From contig NC_092866.1 in the NCBI RefSeq assembly GCF_032062135.1, positions 27,559,805 to 27,623,804 on the forward strand: a DNA stretch of 64,000 nucleotides. The letters run 5' to 3'. The notes under the pieces are model-generated. The model was not told the origin of the DNA and made no database searches. It saw only the letters and a program-made list of their open reading frames with translations. The position numbers and the translations under genes are program-made. Positions 34,880-46,986 of this stretch are shown here, piece after piece (position 1 is the first letter of the stretch; each line of letters starts with the position of its first letter). This DNA comes from Pyxicephalus adspersus. Lineage: Eukaryota; Chordata; Amphibia; Anura; Pyxicephalidae.

Positions 34880-37770
34880 GGAGGGTGTCTGGCTGGCATC
34901 CAAGATGGCCACCTAAACCAGGAGCTCCATGACTGCATCAGTCAACAGCGACAATAAAACAGTTTTGTGCCGCCTTCTGACTCTCCTAACATGGCATAAG
35001 TGTCCCCACAAGACAGCGACAATGACAAATAGGAGGAAAGACAAGACTGAGCTGCCGAAATTTAGGGGATTTCTTCTATGCTCGGGAATCTTCAAACATA
35101 CAAGATGGCAATGTTTCTGCACGGTCTTCTTCACCATGCTCATGTGAGTTTCGTAGTTCACCCGGAAAAGCTTACTTTCCAGAAACACCATCCTCGGAGA
35201 GCTCCGGTGGTTCATGTAGCCCAATGCAATCCTCCCCCAGTGCATTACAATTCTCTTCCCTTCAGTCAGGAGCTCTGTCCCATGGAAGCCCAGCCAATAT
35301 ATGGGGAAAACACACACACACATTACCTCTGGGAAAATTATTCCACCTCACCTCGCTCTGTATCTAATAGGAAGGAAATGCTACTAGTATTTGGGAATCC
35401 ATGGAGCAGATGGCTTCTAGATTTGACCAGCTTAACCAATCCATGCGTCCACAAGCTATTAGAATTCAGCACATTAAACACAAGATGGGAGAATTTTCCT
35501 AAGCTCATAATAACTTTATTGATGCTTATAACGATCAAACCAATGATATACAATGGCTCAAAAATAGAATGGCAGACCTTGATGACAGTTCCCGCAGGAA
35601 TAACCTTATATTACAAGGAGTACCGGAAACCATACACGGGTCTGAACTTTCAGAATAGCTAAGTACATTCCTACAAGTTCTTGTACCTTCGATTTCAGCA
35701 TCTGATTTACTAATTGACCGTGCATCTAGAATTCCTAAACCAATGTTTCTCCTAGAGATGTGTTAGCGAGGTTTCGTTCATATCAAAGATAAAATCATGG
35801 CAGCATTGCGGAAACCTCCCTCTCTACCTCTACATTATAGAGAGATTCAACTATATGCTGATCTCTCCTAAATTACCATTCAAAACCGGAAGAAACTCCA
35901 TCCGCTTACGTAAAGTGTTACGTGGACATAAGATTATCTATATATGGGGTTTCCCCACAAAAGTTATAATTTCATACCAAGGAAAAAACTGCCATTTACT
36001 CTGCGAAAGCTAGGCTTAAACTCCGCAGGGAATGGCAACTTTCTACTTCCAACTCTCCATCTTCAAAAGCTTGTTCACCACATAGATTGGACTTTGGTCC
36101 TAATACTTTTCAAAAATGAAGGTTGGCCTAATAACAGTTTCGTATGAATATTTTGCAGCTGTTGGGGTGCTGTCATTCTATTTTTTTTGTGTTTTTGCAT
36201 GAAGCCACCCCCGTTGCTGATTGTATAGCAGTTTTACTGGCCATGTTGCCTGTAATGAAACAGGTTTTTTTATATGTGTGTTTTTCCTTTTCTTTTATTC
36301 TTTGGTTTTTCCCTATTATGTTATTTTATGTTTTTTACCTCGGTTTTAAGTGGGAATCCTTCAGTTCGTTGCAGTTCAATGAAAAAATAACATTTGTATC
36401 AAAATTGGATCTTATAAAAGGAGACAGAGGATGCTACAGGTCACCAATCTCAGTCTATTAACAAGAAAAAGGAGCTACCGTATTTTTTGCCATATAAGAC
36501 GCACTTTTTCTTCCCCAAAACTGGGGGGGAAAAGTTAGTGCGTCCTATACGACAAATGTGTTAAAAAAAATAATTCAAATATTATACTCACCCGATACCC
36601 GATCCTGCGTGTGTTTAGAATCTTTTTTTCTAGATTTTCCTCCTTTAAAATTGGGTGCGTCTTATATTCCGGAGCGTCTTATACGGCGAAAAATACGGTA
36701 AATAAAAAAGCTACCTATCCTCTTGGTTTTACTGCCATTCTCCAGGACCAAAATTATTGCACTCTCTACGTCTCCACACTTATGTGCTATCCTTAGTAAG
36801 CTCAAAGGTAATTGTTACACAATAATAAAGCTGGATCTTACCTTGCACATAAGCTCAAAGATCAGAGAGTTAAATCTTGTATAGCCACATTACAGTTCCC
36901 ATCAAATAACAAAATGTGCTCTAGCCCTAGTGATAAAGCAAATGCTTTCAAAAAATATTATTTTCACCCTGTTATCTGTAATCTGATCCTCTGACTCCAC
37001 AGCCTACCTCCCAAAATATATCTTTTTTTTTTTAGTCATCAATTTAAATTTTTTTTAATTCCCCTGCTTCTCAAACACAAGGTACAATTAATATTTCCAT
37101 ACAGCTGGGAATCGACTTTTATCACCTTTTTAGGCATCTCCCTTCCTTCATCAACCTCTAATATATGCCTTAAATTTAAAAAAAGAGTAGAAATAACACT
37201 GTTAAAATCGCATCTATCAAAATGATCATTCTCCCAAAACTTTTTTTATCTTTTCAGAAATACAGCTTTTCCTCACCCTCAATATTTTTTTGAAATCTGT
37301 TCAACATCTTTTTACTCATTTATGTTTGGAATAACAAGCACCTACATTGTACTTAACCAATATGGGCTTGTAAGAAACATCTGGGAGGTATGAGTATGCC
37401 TAGTATACAGCACTATTATTGTGCCACATTTTTGTCCCAACTCGGGTATTGATGGACCAAATGGAATCCCACATTTTTAGGTCATGTACATTTTAAGAAT
37501 TTATTACTGGAAATTAAAATGGGATTAACACCTCCGACCTTTCAATACCAATCAAACAAAGCTTTCCTACAAGTATGAAAAAATACTAAGCTCTACACAA
37601 ACCAACTTGGTAACTCGGTAGCACTTTACCCTGATATACTTACAAGTTCTTACAATTTTTATAGCTCAGTTGCTACTTACCTCTATGGCCCAACATTAAA
37701 TAAACACATTTTAAATATTTTTTTTCTTTTTTTAAACTTTCAAATCATTTCAGACACTACAAAAAAATAT
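34880..37770 (+). mobile_element. L1/Tx1-like LINE, ORF1 and ORF2 remnants
   Basis: Plus strand. It starts with a 5' region containing CCAAGATGGCCACC. At about 35550-35640 the frame gives WLKNRMADLDDSSRRNNLIL then QGVPE, the ORF1 coiled-coil/RRM junction. Further on are IMAALRKPP and IYMGFPTKVIISYQGKN. ORF2 pieces are KAGSYLAHKLKDQRVKS (about 36829) and IIKMIILPKLFLS-like sequence (about 37218). Multiple stops and deletions. A TA-flanked MITE interrupts it at 36478-36698. Confidence 0.7.
36478..36698 (+). mobile_element. TA-flanked MITE (copy B, 221 bp)
   Basis: Begins CCGTATTTTTTGCCATATAA and ends GGCGAAAAATACGG, with TA on each side (36476-36477, 36699-36700). The interior motif CCCGATCCTGCGTGTGT is shared with copy A at 7091-7769. 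Confidence 0.75.
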
Positions 37771-37803
37771 GATATTCCTAATTCTGATTTTTTTACTTAA
37801 CTG

Positions 37804-38375
37804 CAGTGTTCTCTCCAGAAATGTTTTTCAGCCAGAGTTCCTAGTTATTTATGCCATATGTGTCCAGTAACCCCCTGCTATTGTCAGTGTTCTACCTACC
37901 ATCTATACTTTGTTCCAACTTTCTAATGCCTGGCTTGTTAGAATGTACAATTTTTTTGGGCACCTAGGATTGGTAAGGGCTGGGCACCTGGGATTGGTAA
38001 CGAGCAGTAAGGGCTGGGCTTTTTAGGCCTAGCAGTTTTTTAAAGCAGCAGTGGTTTCTGGTGAGAGGTAAGTGAAGGGTAAACACAGCAAATGCAACCT
38101 TACTGCCAATTTGAATTCAGCCTAACTTCGCCTCCTAGCGCTATACCTAGGTAACACAAAGAGCATCATGCATGTGATCGCAGATGGGGGCAAGACAGCC
38201 AGTGCCCTCCTCTCGTCACTGCCAAAAACTTGCTGTGAAATTTATCCATGCGCAGTATGATAGCTGTGTGTGTAAAGTCTGCTTGTCAGATTCTGCAGCC
38301 TTACAACGCATTGTGTTCAATCCTTCAGATCTCCTAAACTGTTAGTAGTAATTACCTAAAATGTTTTGGGTACAT
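37804..38375 (+). mobile_element. CAGTGTTCTC-family transposon, left part
   Basis: Starts CAGTGTTCTCTCCAGAAATG and follows the 23031 copy through the 34-bp unit (two copies here), GCATCATGCATGTGAT and GTTCAATCCTTCAGATCTCC. It stops abruptly where the cysteine-rich ORF remnant begins. The right end is absent. Confidence 0.65.
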
Positions 38376-38863
38376 AGTCGTCTTCAATTTCGAACTCTTC
38401 ATCATTGTTGTCACCTAGTTCATCACCATAATCATGTCCTTCAAGAGAGGATAGTGTAATGAAAACCGGCACTGGGATTTCATCTCAATGAGCCACTGGG
38501 CGTATAGCCGACGGTAGACTTAGGATACTCTGTTATATTTTATTTTTTTTCTTGTTATATCCTGAAGTGTTCACTATACAAAAGTAACCGTCACTGAAAT
38601 GATCTGGGTATACCAAATGGCATCTTATCACATCTTCCCTTTGTCTTCATCCGTAAACCCTCAACACACTGTTTGCACATCTTATGAGGGGCCCAAGACT
38701 TATCTTGATCACTAAGTTTAACTTTGAAATATGCCAAATAGGCTTGCTCTACAAATGAGCTGATGTTCGCCTTTTGACTGGGAATGGTAAAACTGCCACA
38801 GAAATAACAAAATGAATTAGGGTTGTTTAGGCACTTACAACGAGAAACAGCAGAGCCAGACAT
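38375..38863 (-). pseudogene. Frameshifted ORF for a cysteine-rich protein of unknown function
   Basis: Minus strand from an ATG at 38863. The frame MSGSAVSRCKCLNNPNSFCY then FCGSFTIPSQ runs about 90 codons with paired cysteines (CKC, CYFCG, CKQC), SDQDKSWAPHKMCK and MPFGIP, and stops at 38593-38591. Homology-like sequence continues in another frame: DHFSDGYFCIVNTSGYN, LPSAIRPVAH, then an acidic tail (DELGDNNDEEFE) to 38375. So a gene-like sequence is broken by at least one frameshift and a stop. From memory it resembles a family of uncharacterised, repeat-like cysteine-rich proteins annotated in many animal genomes; I cannot name a function. No introns or terminal repeats are seen around it. 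Confidence 0.6.
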
Positions 38864-38939
38864 GATCTGAAAGAAAGGAAATTCCTGTGTAAGTAGAAAA
38901 ATACATTTTGCTTTTTTACTACGTGGAGCAGCGCACAAC

Positions 38940-39880
38940 CTCTGACCACACTGTCCGCCGTGTAAATGAATAGCCTATACAAATCCACGATACAGTAATC
39001 GCATTAATATAAGCAGTAGAAAAAAAAAGACGTGATAGAAGAAAACTAACTGCACTTTTAGAATCAGCATACCTATTTTAGTGTAAGTAAGCCTAAAAAT
39101 TGAAGTCAACAAAAAATTTGTTAAATTGTTCCCCAGTGTTATTAATTAGGAGTTTCAGCTTTCTGTGTCCTGCAAAACACCCCCATTATGGTATTATGAA
39201 GAGGAGAGGCTCTCTGTAGCATTGCTGGACTGTAACAACAATGGTTGTACAATGATACAGTACAGTGTGTGAGCATTGTCATCCTAGGACAAGAGGTGTC
39301 ACTTGTACAACCACCATGTAACTATAACGGGAAACAAAAACTTCTAAGGAATAGAAAGCTGCATGATATTAACATTTTTGTATTTGCCATAAAGTGTCTT
39401 TGGCAAGATCATTGCGTGACCTTATATTCTAAAGAAAACTGTATTGTACTGCAGCCTACAGGATTGAACACTAGAATAATATATAAATATTCACACAGTC
39501 AGCTAAAACTGTATCCCTCTGTGGATTAGAGGAAAGGGATTTTATGAAGCCTACAGAGATCCCATTTTCTTGGCCTTCCGTTGAGAGACATTAGATTCTA
39601 GAGTACACAAGCCAGGATTATCAGAGGTGGGTAATGTTCATACCTGGGTACTTGTCGGATCTGGCCCTAATTGCCAAGCCATTTAGACCTACATGTGTAG
39701 TTACATCAATATCAATAAGTTAACATCAAATGTGAAACACAGAGGGTCTCGACTGTGTATTGCAAGATCTACTAGAAGGCTGAATTCATATAGAAATAAT
39801 GGGCAGTGCATATATGCCACATTTTAACTCCATGGTGCCCCTGAGTGGTCTGTATATTGTCATTGAGCTGACTAATAGTA
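38940..39880 (+). other. Intron 2 stretch, no recognised feature
   Basis: Contains a 95-codon open frame at 39245-39529 with no recognisable motif. Possibly the 5' flank of the minus-strand cysteine-rich element. Confidence 0.35.
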
Positions 39881-41325
39881 TTTTTATTGTTATTAATACT
39901 AAACAGTATTTATATAGCGCAAACATATTACCCAGCGCTGTACATTAAATAGGGGTTGCAAATGACAGACAGACTCAGAAAGTAACAGTTACAGTAGGCC
40001 AGACGAGAGATAAGAGTGTGCAAGATGAGTTTTGTCTCTGGGGATCAAATTTGGATTTTTGCGATGTTGCCCAGGTAAAAGTGACAGGACCTGGAAATAT
40101 TCTGAATATGGGGGGGTAAAGGAGAGGGCAGAATCGACGGTGATGCCAAAACAACGTCCCTAGAGGGAGGGATGAATAACAGAGTTATTAACATTTAGGA
40201 ATATGTTGGGGAGATTTGGAATTGGGGGGGGGGGTATAAGTTCTGTTTTTATCCAGTTTGAATTTCAGAAATCTGTTGGCCATCCATGATGAGAAGGCAG
40301 CCAGGCAACATGAGACCTTGTCTAGGACTGAGGGAGACAAATCAGGGACAGATGGTACCGTAAACCAAAGAAGGATATGAGACTACTGAGTGAAGAGGTG
40401 TACAGAGAAAAGAGAACCAGCCCACAGACTGACCCTTGGGGAACAGCATTAGGGAGGAGAGTAAGAGAGGAGGAATTCCCATTGAAAGAAACTTGAAAGT
40501 GGTCATACAGATGGGAAGCAAACCTAGAGAGAGCAGTGTTACTGATACCAATGAAGTTCATGGTGTGGATTGAAAGGGGTTGGTCAACAGTGTCAAAAGC
40601 TGAGGAAAGCTCTAGGAGGAGAAGGGAAACGTTGCTTTGTGACTTTGCTCTGAGGTGATCATTTGGGGCTGCTGTTTCAGTGGAATGGGCAGCTTGAAAG
40701 CCAGACTGGAGCGGGTTAAAGAGAGAATTGGTGTTCAGGTAGTCATGGAGTCTTTTATAGAGAAGGCGCTCAAGAAGTTTGGAAACATATGGGAGAAGGT
40801 AGATAGGATGGTAGCTATAGGTAGAGGGGGGTCTAGTGAGGGTCCCTTAGGGATGAGGAGAATAATGGCATGTTTGAAAGCGGAGGGGTAACTACCAGTA
40901 GGTAGAGGAAGGAAAAAAGGAAAAGGTTGAATTAGTTTGGTTACTGCGGGGTCCAAGGTGGAGGTCACGGAGTAGATCATAGGGAATTTGGTCAAGCAGA
41001 CTGGTAGTAGATGGAGATGATGAGGGAAGAGCAGAGACTTCATCCACAGTAACAGGGCTTAGGGAGGTTAGTGATGATTTACAGGTGAAGGGGGTGAGCA
41101 GAGACATCATGTCTGATTGTGACAATTTTATCTCTGAAGCAGGTGGCTATGCCTTTGGCAGGGATGACAGTTGTAGAGGAAGCGGGTGTGGGCTTTAGGG
41201 AGGGAGTTAATTGTTGAGAAGAGGCTGCGAGGGTTGGAAGCTTGAGAGGATAGGACAACTGACAAATAATTTTGTAGTCCATGAAGTCAGCGTTGATGCC
41301 AAATTTCTTCCACTTGTGCTCAGTT
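39881..41325 (-). mobile_element. L2-like LINE, RT remnant
   Basis: Minus strand. The 3' end (right of 39881) carries the reversed tail TATATAGCGCAAACATATTA then CCCAGCGCTGTACA. Frames give VPQGSVCGLVLFSLYTSSL (RT motif B region, 40450-40390), FGLRYHLSLICLPQS in place of the YADD region, and LIPKGPSLDPPLP upstream (about 40860). Several frameshifts; not functional. Confidence 0.82.
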
Positions 41326-42938
41326 GTATTCTAATCATTTCTGAGTTGTAATCTGGGTATCATCCAAATGTATTTTTGCCCCCTGTATTATCAAGCTAGT
41401 GCTATTTTTTAATGCGGAATATATTATGTAATTTATTCCTATTCAACTCTTGCATTATCAAACCACCACACTGTTGACTCTATTTTTGCTCATTGCACGT
41501 ATTACCCACATTTCAGTGTGGCGTGTTCAGTGTGTCACTTTTAGCCCTTCTACCCCAATGTTAGGCTCACCGATTTTGAAGAGTAAAGGCAGGTTTTCTA
41601 ATGTTTTAAAGAAGTGTTTCGAGTTTGGATTTTATGGGAACTATATTTTGTTTTATGCAGATGGTATACATTTTTAGGTATACAGAGTTTGAGAATTTGA
41701 CTATACAGTTTAAAAAAGCTTTCAAGCTGCTAATTTTAAAGGCACATTTTTATAATGGTGTAACAGGAGCAATAGGACCTTCTATTTACATAGAAGTGAC
41801 AATTGGTATGGTGAGTCCAGTTTATATTGGTTGCTCCAGGGCTGTGAAGTTGGTACAGTTTTCCTGAGTTTTGTTAATATATAATAAAAATAACCTCTTG
41901 GTAACTTCCTGGATACTTGAAACCTATATATTTTGTAATGTTAAAGTAAATATTAGGGTCTTTATAAGGATTTATATTTTTGTGCCTTTATATGAAGTTT
42001 CTAAATTTATATAGGATTCATTGAATTTTACCCTTTTCACTTACAAGTGGTTTGCATGCACAAATCATTATTTTTATGTTTATTAGAGCAACGGTAGCAA
42101 CTGGATTTTTGAGGTAAAAGATTAAAATCCAGTAAATTTAGGATTATTTATTAAAGCTTCATGAAATTTTTTTTTGTGATAATTCATCATTGAACAAAAT
42201 GGAAACAAGACTTTTTTCTTACCAGTCTACAAATCTCATGGCTGTAAACAAAGGTATTCACATTTCCAATTAATTTATGAATTCCAGAATAAAGAGGATT
42301 ATTCCTTATATCAAAATAGTGCAAATTACAAGGAATAATCTTCTTATTTTGGGATTTGTGATAGATTGAGACATGAAAAGGTTCTGTTTTAAGAAGGCTT
42401 TACTGTGCTATGCACAGATTTGGTTACAGGGCTTTTTGATTCCATGAACCCACCATACCTGTACAGTCATGTAATGTGGCAGATGTAAATCATCCAAGGC
42501 TGAATTACAGATCCTTAAAGTATTGTTAACCCCGCTACCATTTTTAAAGAGCTTTATTTATTTGCTATTTCCAAGGAATGTCAATTTACCTGAAAGTTGA
42601 AGTTTTCTGTCTGGAACAATAATAGAATTAATTAGTCTAGTTAGTGGCTGGTTAACCTATTGCTACGCTACAGACACAAACCTTTATGACATTTTTTTTT
42701 AAATTAAACTTTCCAAAGTTTGGACTAACATTGCATAAATACACATATCTACAGAAGTTAAGCAACAACTTTCTATTGGAAATATGCTGTTTAAAATATG
42801 GTGTACCAAAAAAAAAAATTAATTGCAGCCAAATAAATTGAGCAATTTGTACTCCATTCCAATCCATTTTTTAATGCCCTGAACCATTCAGTGGGCTATT
42901 TTCATTTTTTAGAATAACAAATTTAATTCTTTCATTAG
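41326..42938 (+). other. End of intron 2
   Basis: No gene or transposon recognised, apart from a hairpin-forming inverted repeat at about 42270-42368 (arms around GAGGATTATTCCTT / AAGGAATAATCTTCTT). Ends in the exon 3 acceptor. Confidence 0.45.
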
Positions 42939-43101
42939 GACATCATCTCTGCCTTCATTAGACTGGCCTTTACCCAGCCATTATGGACAATGTGAACTGA
43001 AGATAGAAGTACAGCCAAAGACTCATCATCGAGCACATTATGAGACTGAAGGTAGTCGTGGAGCTGTAAAAGCTGCTACTGGTGGGCATCCAATTGTAAA
43101 G
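42939..43101 (+). CDS. nfatc3: NFATC3 exon 3, start of Rel-homology domain
   Basis: Encodes residues about 399-453 (163 bases; phase 2 in, phase 0 out). It opens with [20 protein letters not shown], the start of the NFAT Rel-homology region, and contains the DNA-recognition loop [11 protein letters not shown] (about residues 430-440), which contacts the GGAAA core in NFAT structures. The acceptor is TTCATTAG ending at 42938; the donor is AAG|GTACAC at 43102. It lies 30 kb from exon 2, but the split Arg codon (CG + G) and the conserved sequence leave little doubt. Confidence 0.96.
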
Positions 43102-43164
43102 GTACACATTTTTTATTTATAGGCTGCATTCAATTCTAACAGTAGTGTTTAATTTTGTGAAAAA

Positions 43165-43690
43165 GGAAAAAAAACCCTGTAGTCATAGTTGATCCAGAGC
43201 AAGGCAAATAACACTCCTGGTTCAATTTGTTCCAACAGAGGAAAAAAAATTCTTACTGATCCAATGGGGCAATTAAATGTTCCCTGGATAAACAGTCTCT
43301 GTTATCTTTAGTTTAAACGTTAATGCCCGGTTACATTATATGCATCCAGCCTTATCCTAAAGCAATCTATAGTTTTTGCAGAAACTACTTCCCAAAGGAC
43401 CCTATGCCATAGTTTCATAGACTTTGCTGTGAGAAATCCCTTCTTAACTTGGAGGTTTAGTCTGGAGGAAAAGAAATTTAAAGAATGCACCCGTCCTTTG
43501 TAATGATCTTTAAGTGAATAATCTGAAAAAGAGTTTTCTATATGGACCGTTTAAATATTTGTATAGGGTGATCATTTCCCCCTTAAACGTCCCTTCTCAA
43601 AGGAGAATAGATTAATTTCAGCTAATCACTCCTAGCTGAGCTCTTCCATTCATTTTATTAGTTTAGTTGCCTTTCTCTGTGCTTAAGAAG
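43165..43690 (-). mobile_element. CR1-like LINE 3' fragment
   Basis: Minus strand, aligned with 20600-21130: reversed 3' UTR, AAAGCAATCTATAGTTTTTG, and TTAGTTTAGTTGCCTTTCTC. Truncated at both ends. Confidence 0.82.
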
Positions 43691-44189
43691 CAACAATCTG
43701 TAACTCTGGATAGCATAATGTAATACTTAAAATTGCCAACAGTGAATGATCAAAAGTTGCTGGGAAAAAAGTACTACAGCTGGGGTGTCCATATTCATTC
43801 AAATGTGGTCTTTGTGTCCAAGCCTTTTATTAGGGATTTAACTAAAAGGAACTCCTACCATCTTGGTGGCCCCAGACTAGTCAAGAGTGGGCTGATACTA
43901 TCTCTTCCCATTACCTATTCCCATTTGGATTTTTTTTGAGGCCCAGTGTTAGAATCTTAGTTCTCGATTTTTCACCATAACAGTTAAAGCCTAAATTCTT
44001 AGAGGATGTGGCCTGCTGGAAGCTGCCATTATCACTATACTTCAGGCAATTAAGCCTTAATTTTCTTGCTTTAATTAGTATATCAGAAAGTTCTTTTTAC
44101 AGTATTGTGAAACCTACAATTGTAGCAAAAGGATCTTTTATGACTTTGTGTAAAATGTTGTCTTTAATATTGCCACCAAATCTGTTAGG
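43691..44189 (+). other. Intron 3 stretch, no recognised feature
   Basis: No coding or repeat signal identified. Confidence 0.4.
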
Positions 44190-45345
44190 GTATTGAAGCT
44201 GACTGATTCATCCTGTGAATAGCCTTTTTTGCATTTTTCAGTGTTAAAGTTGTTTTACATTGTAGTTTACAAGGTTTGAAGGTTTTGCTTTTCTTTTGAT
44301 TCACTGAACTAATAGTCAACCAACTTCTGACTCTTGTGAACATGTGAGATGTTCATCCCAGAATGATTGGACTACATTATACAATTCTTCTACATTTCTT
44401 GATTTTGCCTCAGAAACGGCATTTTTGATGTTGCCTCTCAAGCTTTCAATCAGATTAAGGTCTGGAGATTGGGCTGCCCACTCTATAACGTCAGTCTTAT
44501 TGGTGTGGAAGCAAGATGTTGCTCCTTTCTTACACTTACACTTATGAACCAGGCTTTATAGGTGTTTATATGTGTTTTTTTTGCCATTCTCTGGATCAAA
44601 TATGTCTATAGGGATTTGGGATATGTTTATTTCCCTAGATGGACCTTTTTTTAAACCTAACTATGGAACTATTGGTGTGTTGGGGATCGTTATTTTGTTG
44701 AAACACCAATTTAAAGGGCAATCCCTCTTCAAGCATTTTGATGTATTTAAAATCCAAATAAATCCATGATATCTGGAATGCGATAACACCAAACACCATT
44801 ATGCTTCAATATCTTCATAGTGTACTGTGGCTTAAATGCAGTGTTTGGGGGTCATCTGATGAACTGTATGGGGCCTCTAGACCCAAAAAGAATAATTTTG
44901 CTTTCATTGGTGCACAGATTGTTGCATAATGTCTCATCAGGCCAGTCAGTGTGTTCTTTGGCAAAGTATAACCTCTTTAGCACATGTCCCCCCCCAACAC
45001 TGGGACTTTGGTGGGGGCTTCTTGCCAAAAGCTTGGCTTCACATAGGCATCTTCTAATTGTAACAGTACAAATAAGTAAATTTAGACCTTGATCTTGATC
45101 TTTCTGGAGCTGATCATTGGCTAATTCTTTGCCATTCCGGCAGTCTTATTCATTTGAATGGTAGTTTTTAGTTTTCTTCCTCATCTTCCAGGTTTTGGTT
45201 GCCATTTTAAAGCCTTTGAAAATGTTTTAGCTGAGAAGCCTTAGATATGCTGTTCTTCTTCCCAAATGGTCCCACAGAGTCTTCTGCCACGGTTACATGT
45301 ATAATTCTCCATGGTATATCTCAGAGGTATTCTATTTTTTTCTGT
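44190..45345 (-). mobile_element. Tc1/mariner-like transposase remnant
   Basis: Minus strand: WAAQSPDLNLIESLRGNIKN followed by AVSEAKSRNVEELYNVVQSF (44475-44358) is the C-terminal catalytic part, with Glu in the NLIE motif. The rest up to 45345 is decayed and split by a CR1-like 3' tail. Confidence 0.75.
44568..44668 (+). mobile_element. CR1-like 3' tail fragment
   Basis: TTGCCATTCTCTGGATCAAA, ATGTTTATTTCCCTAG and AAACCTAACTATGGAAC match the CR1-like 3' UTR end. It lies inside the Tc1-like remnant. Confidence 0.65.
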
Positions 45346-45385
45346 CCAGTAGGTGTTTTCTCAGCCATACAGCTCTAAGCATCTA

Positions 45386-45728
45386 CAGTTAGGTCCATAA
45401 ATATTTGGACAGAAACAGCTTTTTTCGAATTTTGGTTCCGTACATTACCACAAATAATTTTAAATGAAACACTTCAGAGGCAGTTGAACTGCAGACTTTC
45501 AGCTTTAATTCAGTGGGTTGAACAAAAAGATTGCATAAAAATGTGAGGAACTAAAGCCTTTTTTTAACACAAATCTTTTTGTTCAACCCACTGAATTAAA
45601 GCTGAAAGTCTGCAGTTCAACTGCATCTGAGTTGTTTCATTTAAAATTATTTGTGGTAATGTACAGAACCAAAATTATAAAAAAAAAAAAAAAAGTTGTC
45701 TCTGTCCAAATATTTATGGACCTAACTG
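45386..45728 (+). mobile_element. Foldback TA-flanked MITE (343 bp)
   Basis: Begins CAGTTAGGTCCATAAATATT and ends AATATTTATGGACCTAACTG, with TA on both sides. The two halves (about 45386-45535 and 45575-45728) are near-perfect inverted repeats around a short spacer, so nearly the whole element can form one hairpin. Tc1/mariner-type ends; no coding capacity. Confidence 0.88.
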
Positions 45729-45924
45729 TATTTCAGGTGCTAAGTACACATTAACCAATTCTGTCATACAAACTGATTTTTGTATTCACTATAAAATCAT
45801 CTTCTCTTATAGTGTATGTTAAGATAAACTTACCCTAAATTTAAAGTCCTTTGGATTCTTTTTCCTGGGGTTTTTCATATTCATGCACTTCAGGGCTTTC
45901 AAGAAGGATTAGCAAACGCCTTTC

Positions 45925-46218
45925 AATGTTCCCTCTGGAATTTTTTTTCCGCTTGGTCAAAAAAAAAGCGAGTGTGGCAACATGTAACAAATTTAGTGTT
46001 TCCAGTTGTTTGTTTCATAGGTATCCCATATAGTTGTGTGAGCTTTCTACTGCCCCTATACATTGTTCCAACTTTTTAATGACCATTCCCTTATTATATC
46101 TTATTTTTTCATTGTCTTTGTTATGCCCTTACTTTTCAGTAGTCCCTAAAATCAGCCAGGTGGTTACTGAAAAGTTCTGGGTGGTGCATCCAGCTTAAAC
46201 TGGCTGAGGAGAACACTG
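45925..46218 (+). mobile_element. Short CAGTGTTCTC-family MITE
   Basis: Left CAATGTTCCCTCTGGAATTT, right GGCTGAGGAGAACACTG. Internal GGTATCCCATATAG and TGTTCCAACTTTTTAATG match 23460-23530 and 37860-37930. Confidence 0.62.
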
Positions 46219-46553
46219 TCTTTCCACTCCTGTCAGATGATTACTGCAGCGATATGATAGGCTAGCATGGAAACACATAAAGTTGCCATAGACATTGTTA
46301 CATTTATGTTACTGTGAAAAATTCTTTACAAACTAGATGAATTCCTGGTTTGACTTAGGCACAGGACTACATCTATACATCTCATTATTCTGCACAGACA
46401 TCCATTGTGAAGAAACGTGCCTCCTGTCGGACAAACAAAATGATTGCACCAACAAAGGACTCCTCAGTGACCTAAGGATGAGGTGCTGCTGACCAATGGA
46501 GGTCTTTACTTGAGTCCATGGCAGATAAAAGAAAAATTCCTGACCAGAGGTCC

Positions 46554-46579
46554 TTTTTTTTTTTTTTTTTTTTTTTTTT
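46554..46579 (+). repeat. Poly(T) tract, 26 T
   Basis: T run about 200 bases before exon 4. It may be the tail of a minus-strand retroposed sequence; none is recognised. Confidence 0.55.
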
Positions 46580-46786
46580 ATGTCCAACTTTATTTCCACT
46601 TCAATCCAAGGAGAGGTGATATTGCAAGGTAAAAAGCTGTTATAGGCAGAGTAGAGGTTTTTTTTAGAGAGGATGGTTTAAACTCTGTATCTTAGTGTGT
46701 TGAGCTTTACCCAGCAATAAATATTTTATAGAAGGATATATAGTATATGCCAGACTGCATATTCACTACTTTTCTTTTTTTCTCAG

Positions 46787-46986
46787 CTATTAGGTTATAC
46801 TGACAAAACCGTCAATCTACAGATGTTTATTGGAACAGCTGATGACCGATACCTGAGGCCTCATGCGTTTTACCAGATACATAGAATCACTGGGAAAACA
46901 GTAGCTACTGCTAGCCAAGAGATTATCATAGCTAGCACCAAAGTCTTGGAAATTCCCTTGTTACCAGAAAACAACATGTGTGCCAG
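46787..46986 (+). CDS. nfatc3: NFATC3 exon 4, Rel-homology domain
   Basis: Encodes residues about 454-520 (200 bases, phase 0 in, phase 2 out), the middle of the DNA-binding Rel domain. It begins [20 protein letters not shown] and contains [20 protein letters not shown] and [15 protein letters not shown]. In solved NFAT-Fos-Jun complexes the RITGK segment lies near the AP-1 contact surface; that role is known for the family and inferred here. The acceptor is TTTTTTCTCAG; the donor AG|GTATGT splits a Ser codon completed by T in exon 5. A Cys follows ENNM where I recall Ser in mammals. Confidence 0.96.

Noticed and set aside
35078..35662. 194-codon plus-strand frame
   Set aside because: It lies in the 5' and ORF1 part of an L1/Tx1 remnant; the recognisable ORF1 pattern is in another frame.
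39245..39529. 95-codon plus-strand frame
   Set aside because: No recognisable motif, no supporting splice or regulatory context; likely chance.
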